Shown: positions 23,397 to 23,578 of the stretch, piece by piece | How the letters are laid out: each line of letters starts with the position of its first letter | Numbering within the stretch: the stretch's first letter is position 1 | Source of the DNA: Bacteroidota bacterium | GTDB lineage: Bacteria; Bacteroidota; Bacteroidia; Bacteroidales; Dysgonomonadaceae | Reading direction: 5' to 3' | DNA length: 23,578 bases | NCBI GenBank assembly: GCA_023424395.1 | Contig: JAFADY010000041.1 | Span: 1 to 23,578, forward strand | The notes under the pieces: model-generated | What the model was told of the DNA's origin: nothing | What the model saw: the letters and a program-made list of their open reading frames with translations, nothing else | The model's database searches: none | Made by a program: the position numbers and the translations under genes

Positions 23397-23578
23397 TTAT
23401 TTATTAAACTTCCCTACCCAGTATTTATAAGCGCTCTGCAAGACATCAGCGTACTCATCAACAGCTTCATAGCCGCTAAGATCTGCGTGCATGATTTCAC
23501 CGAGTTGTTGTATTTCAGCAATTTCGTTTTGAATTTCAGTTAGCCGGAGATACATCGGTAAAAGTGTTTTAACGGTTG
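23397..23578 (-). CDS. Unknown protein, C-terminal end (gene runs off the window)
   Basis: A minus-strand frame is open from the window end to a TAA at 23397-23399. It gives 59 residues that read like a real protein: a charged helix (LTEIQNEIAEIQQLGE), then ADLSGYEAVDEYADVLQSAY and a KYWVGKFNK end. It lies 23 bases upstream of the TPR gene start and has the same direction, so it is probably in the same operon. The family is not recognisable from this tail. Confidence 0.6.
   Translation of the reverse strand, partial: TVKTLLPMYLRLTEIQNEIAEIQQLGEIMHADLSGYEAVDEYADVLQSAYKYWVGKFNK

Overview
The window comes from a member of the Bacteroidota, most likely order Bacteroidales. The evidence is the TAnnTTTG promoter boxes, the poor use of Shine-Dalgarno sequences, the DUF3408/MobC/relaxase mobilisation module typical of Bacteroides-type elements, and the style of the core genes (purB, a pseudouridine synthase with a long Asn/Gly-rich N-terminus, asnS, lepA). 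Genus cannot be decided from the sequence alone.

Layout. (1) Positions 1-3873 are the replication and mobilisation part of an integrated element: the C-terminal end of a primase-helicase, a 330-base gap rich in TCATCAA iteron-like repeats, a Toprim primase, a DUF3408 protein, a hairpin-rich gap that is a good oriT candidate, MobC and a MobA/VirD2-type relaxase. No integrase or conjugation genes lie in the window. (2) Positions 3996-13544 are one co-directional defence island. A type III restriction-modification pair (mod and res) is split by a complete three-gene ABC-3C cassette (SMEK protein, middle component MC6, DUF2326 ATPase). A DUF262/HNH GmrSD-like type IV restriction protein follows res. 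Stops and starts overlap or nearly touch through most of the run, so it is probably one operon read from a promoter just before mod. (3) At 13669-13742 lies a tRNA-Val(UAC) on the minus strand with its own promoter and terminator. Its 3' end faces the element, so it is a plausible attachment site. (4) Positions 14008-20624 are core genes: purB, rluB-like, asnS, lepA. Between asnS and lepA sits a decayed REP-associated (RAYT) transposase with perfect inverted repeats and REP-like palindromes at both ends. (5) Positions 20793-23578 hold a small secreted protein of unknown function, then, on the minus strand, a 691-residue exported TPR protein and the 3' end of the gene upstream of it.

How it fits together. 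The left part can copy and transfer DNA with help from a resident conjugative system. The cargo gives the host three layers of defence: methylation-directed cleavage, a probable ABC-3C conflict system, and cleavage of modified DNA. The sharp shift to AT-rich codons at the ABC-3C cassette, and again inside the target-recognition part of mod, suggests the island was assembled by stepwise insertion and recombination. The most notable items are the ABC-3C cassette nested inside a type III operon, the iteron region bounded by a perfect 16-base inverted repeat, the perfect palindrome read through in frame inside mod, and the RAYT/REP relic.
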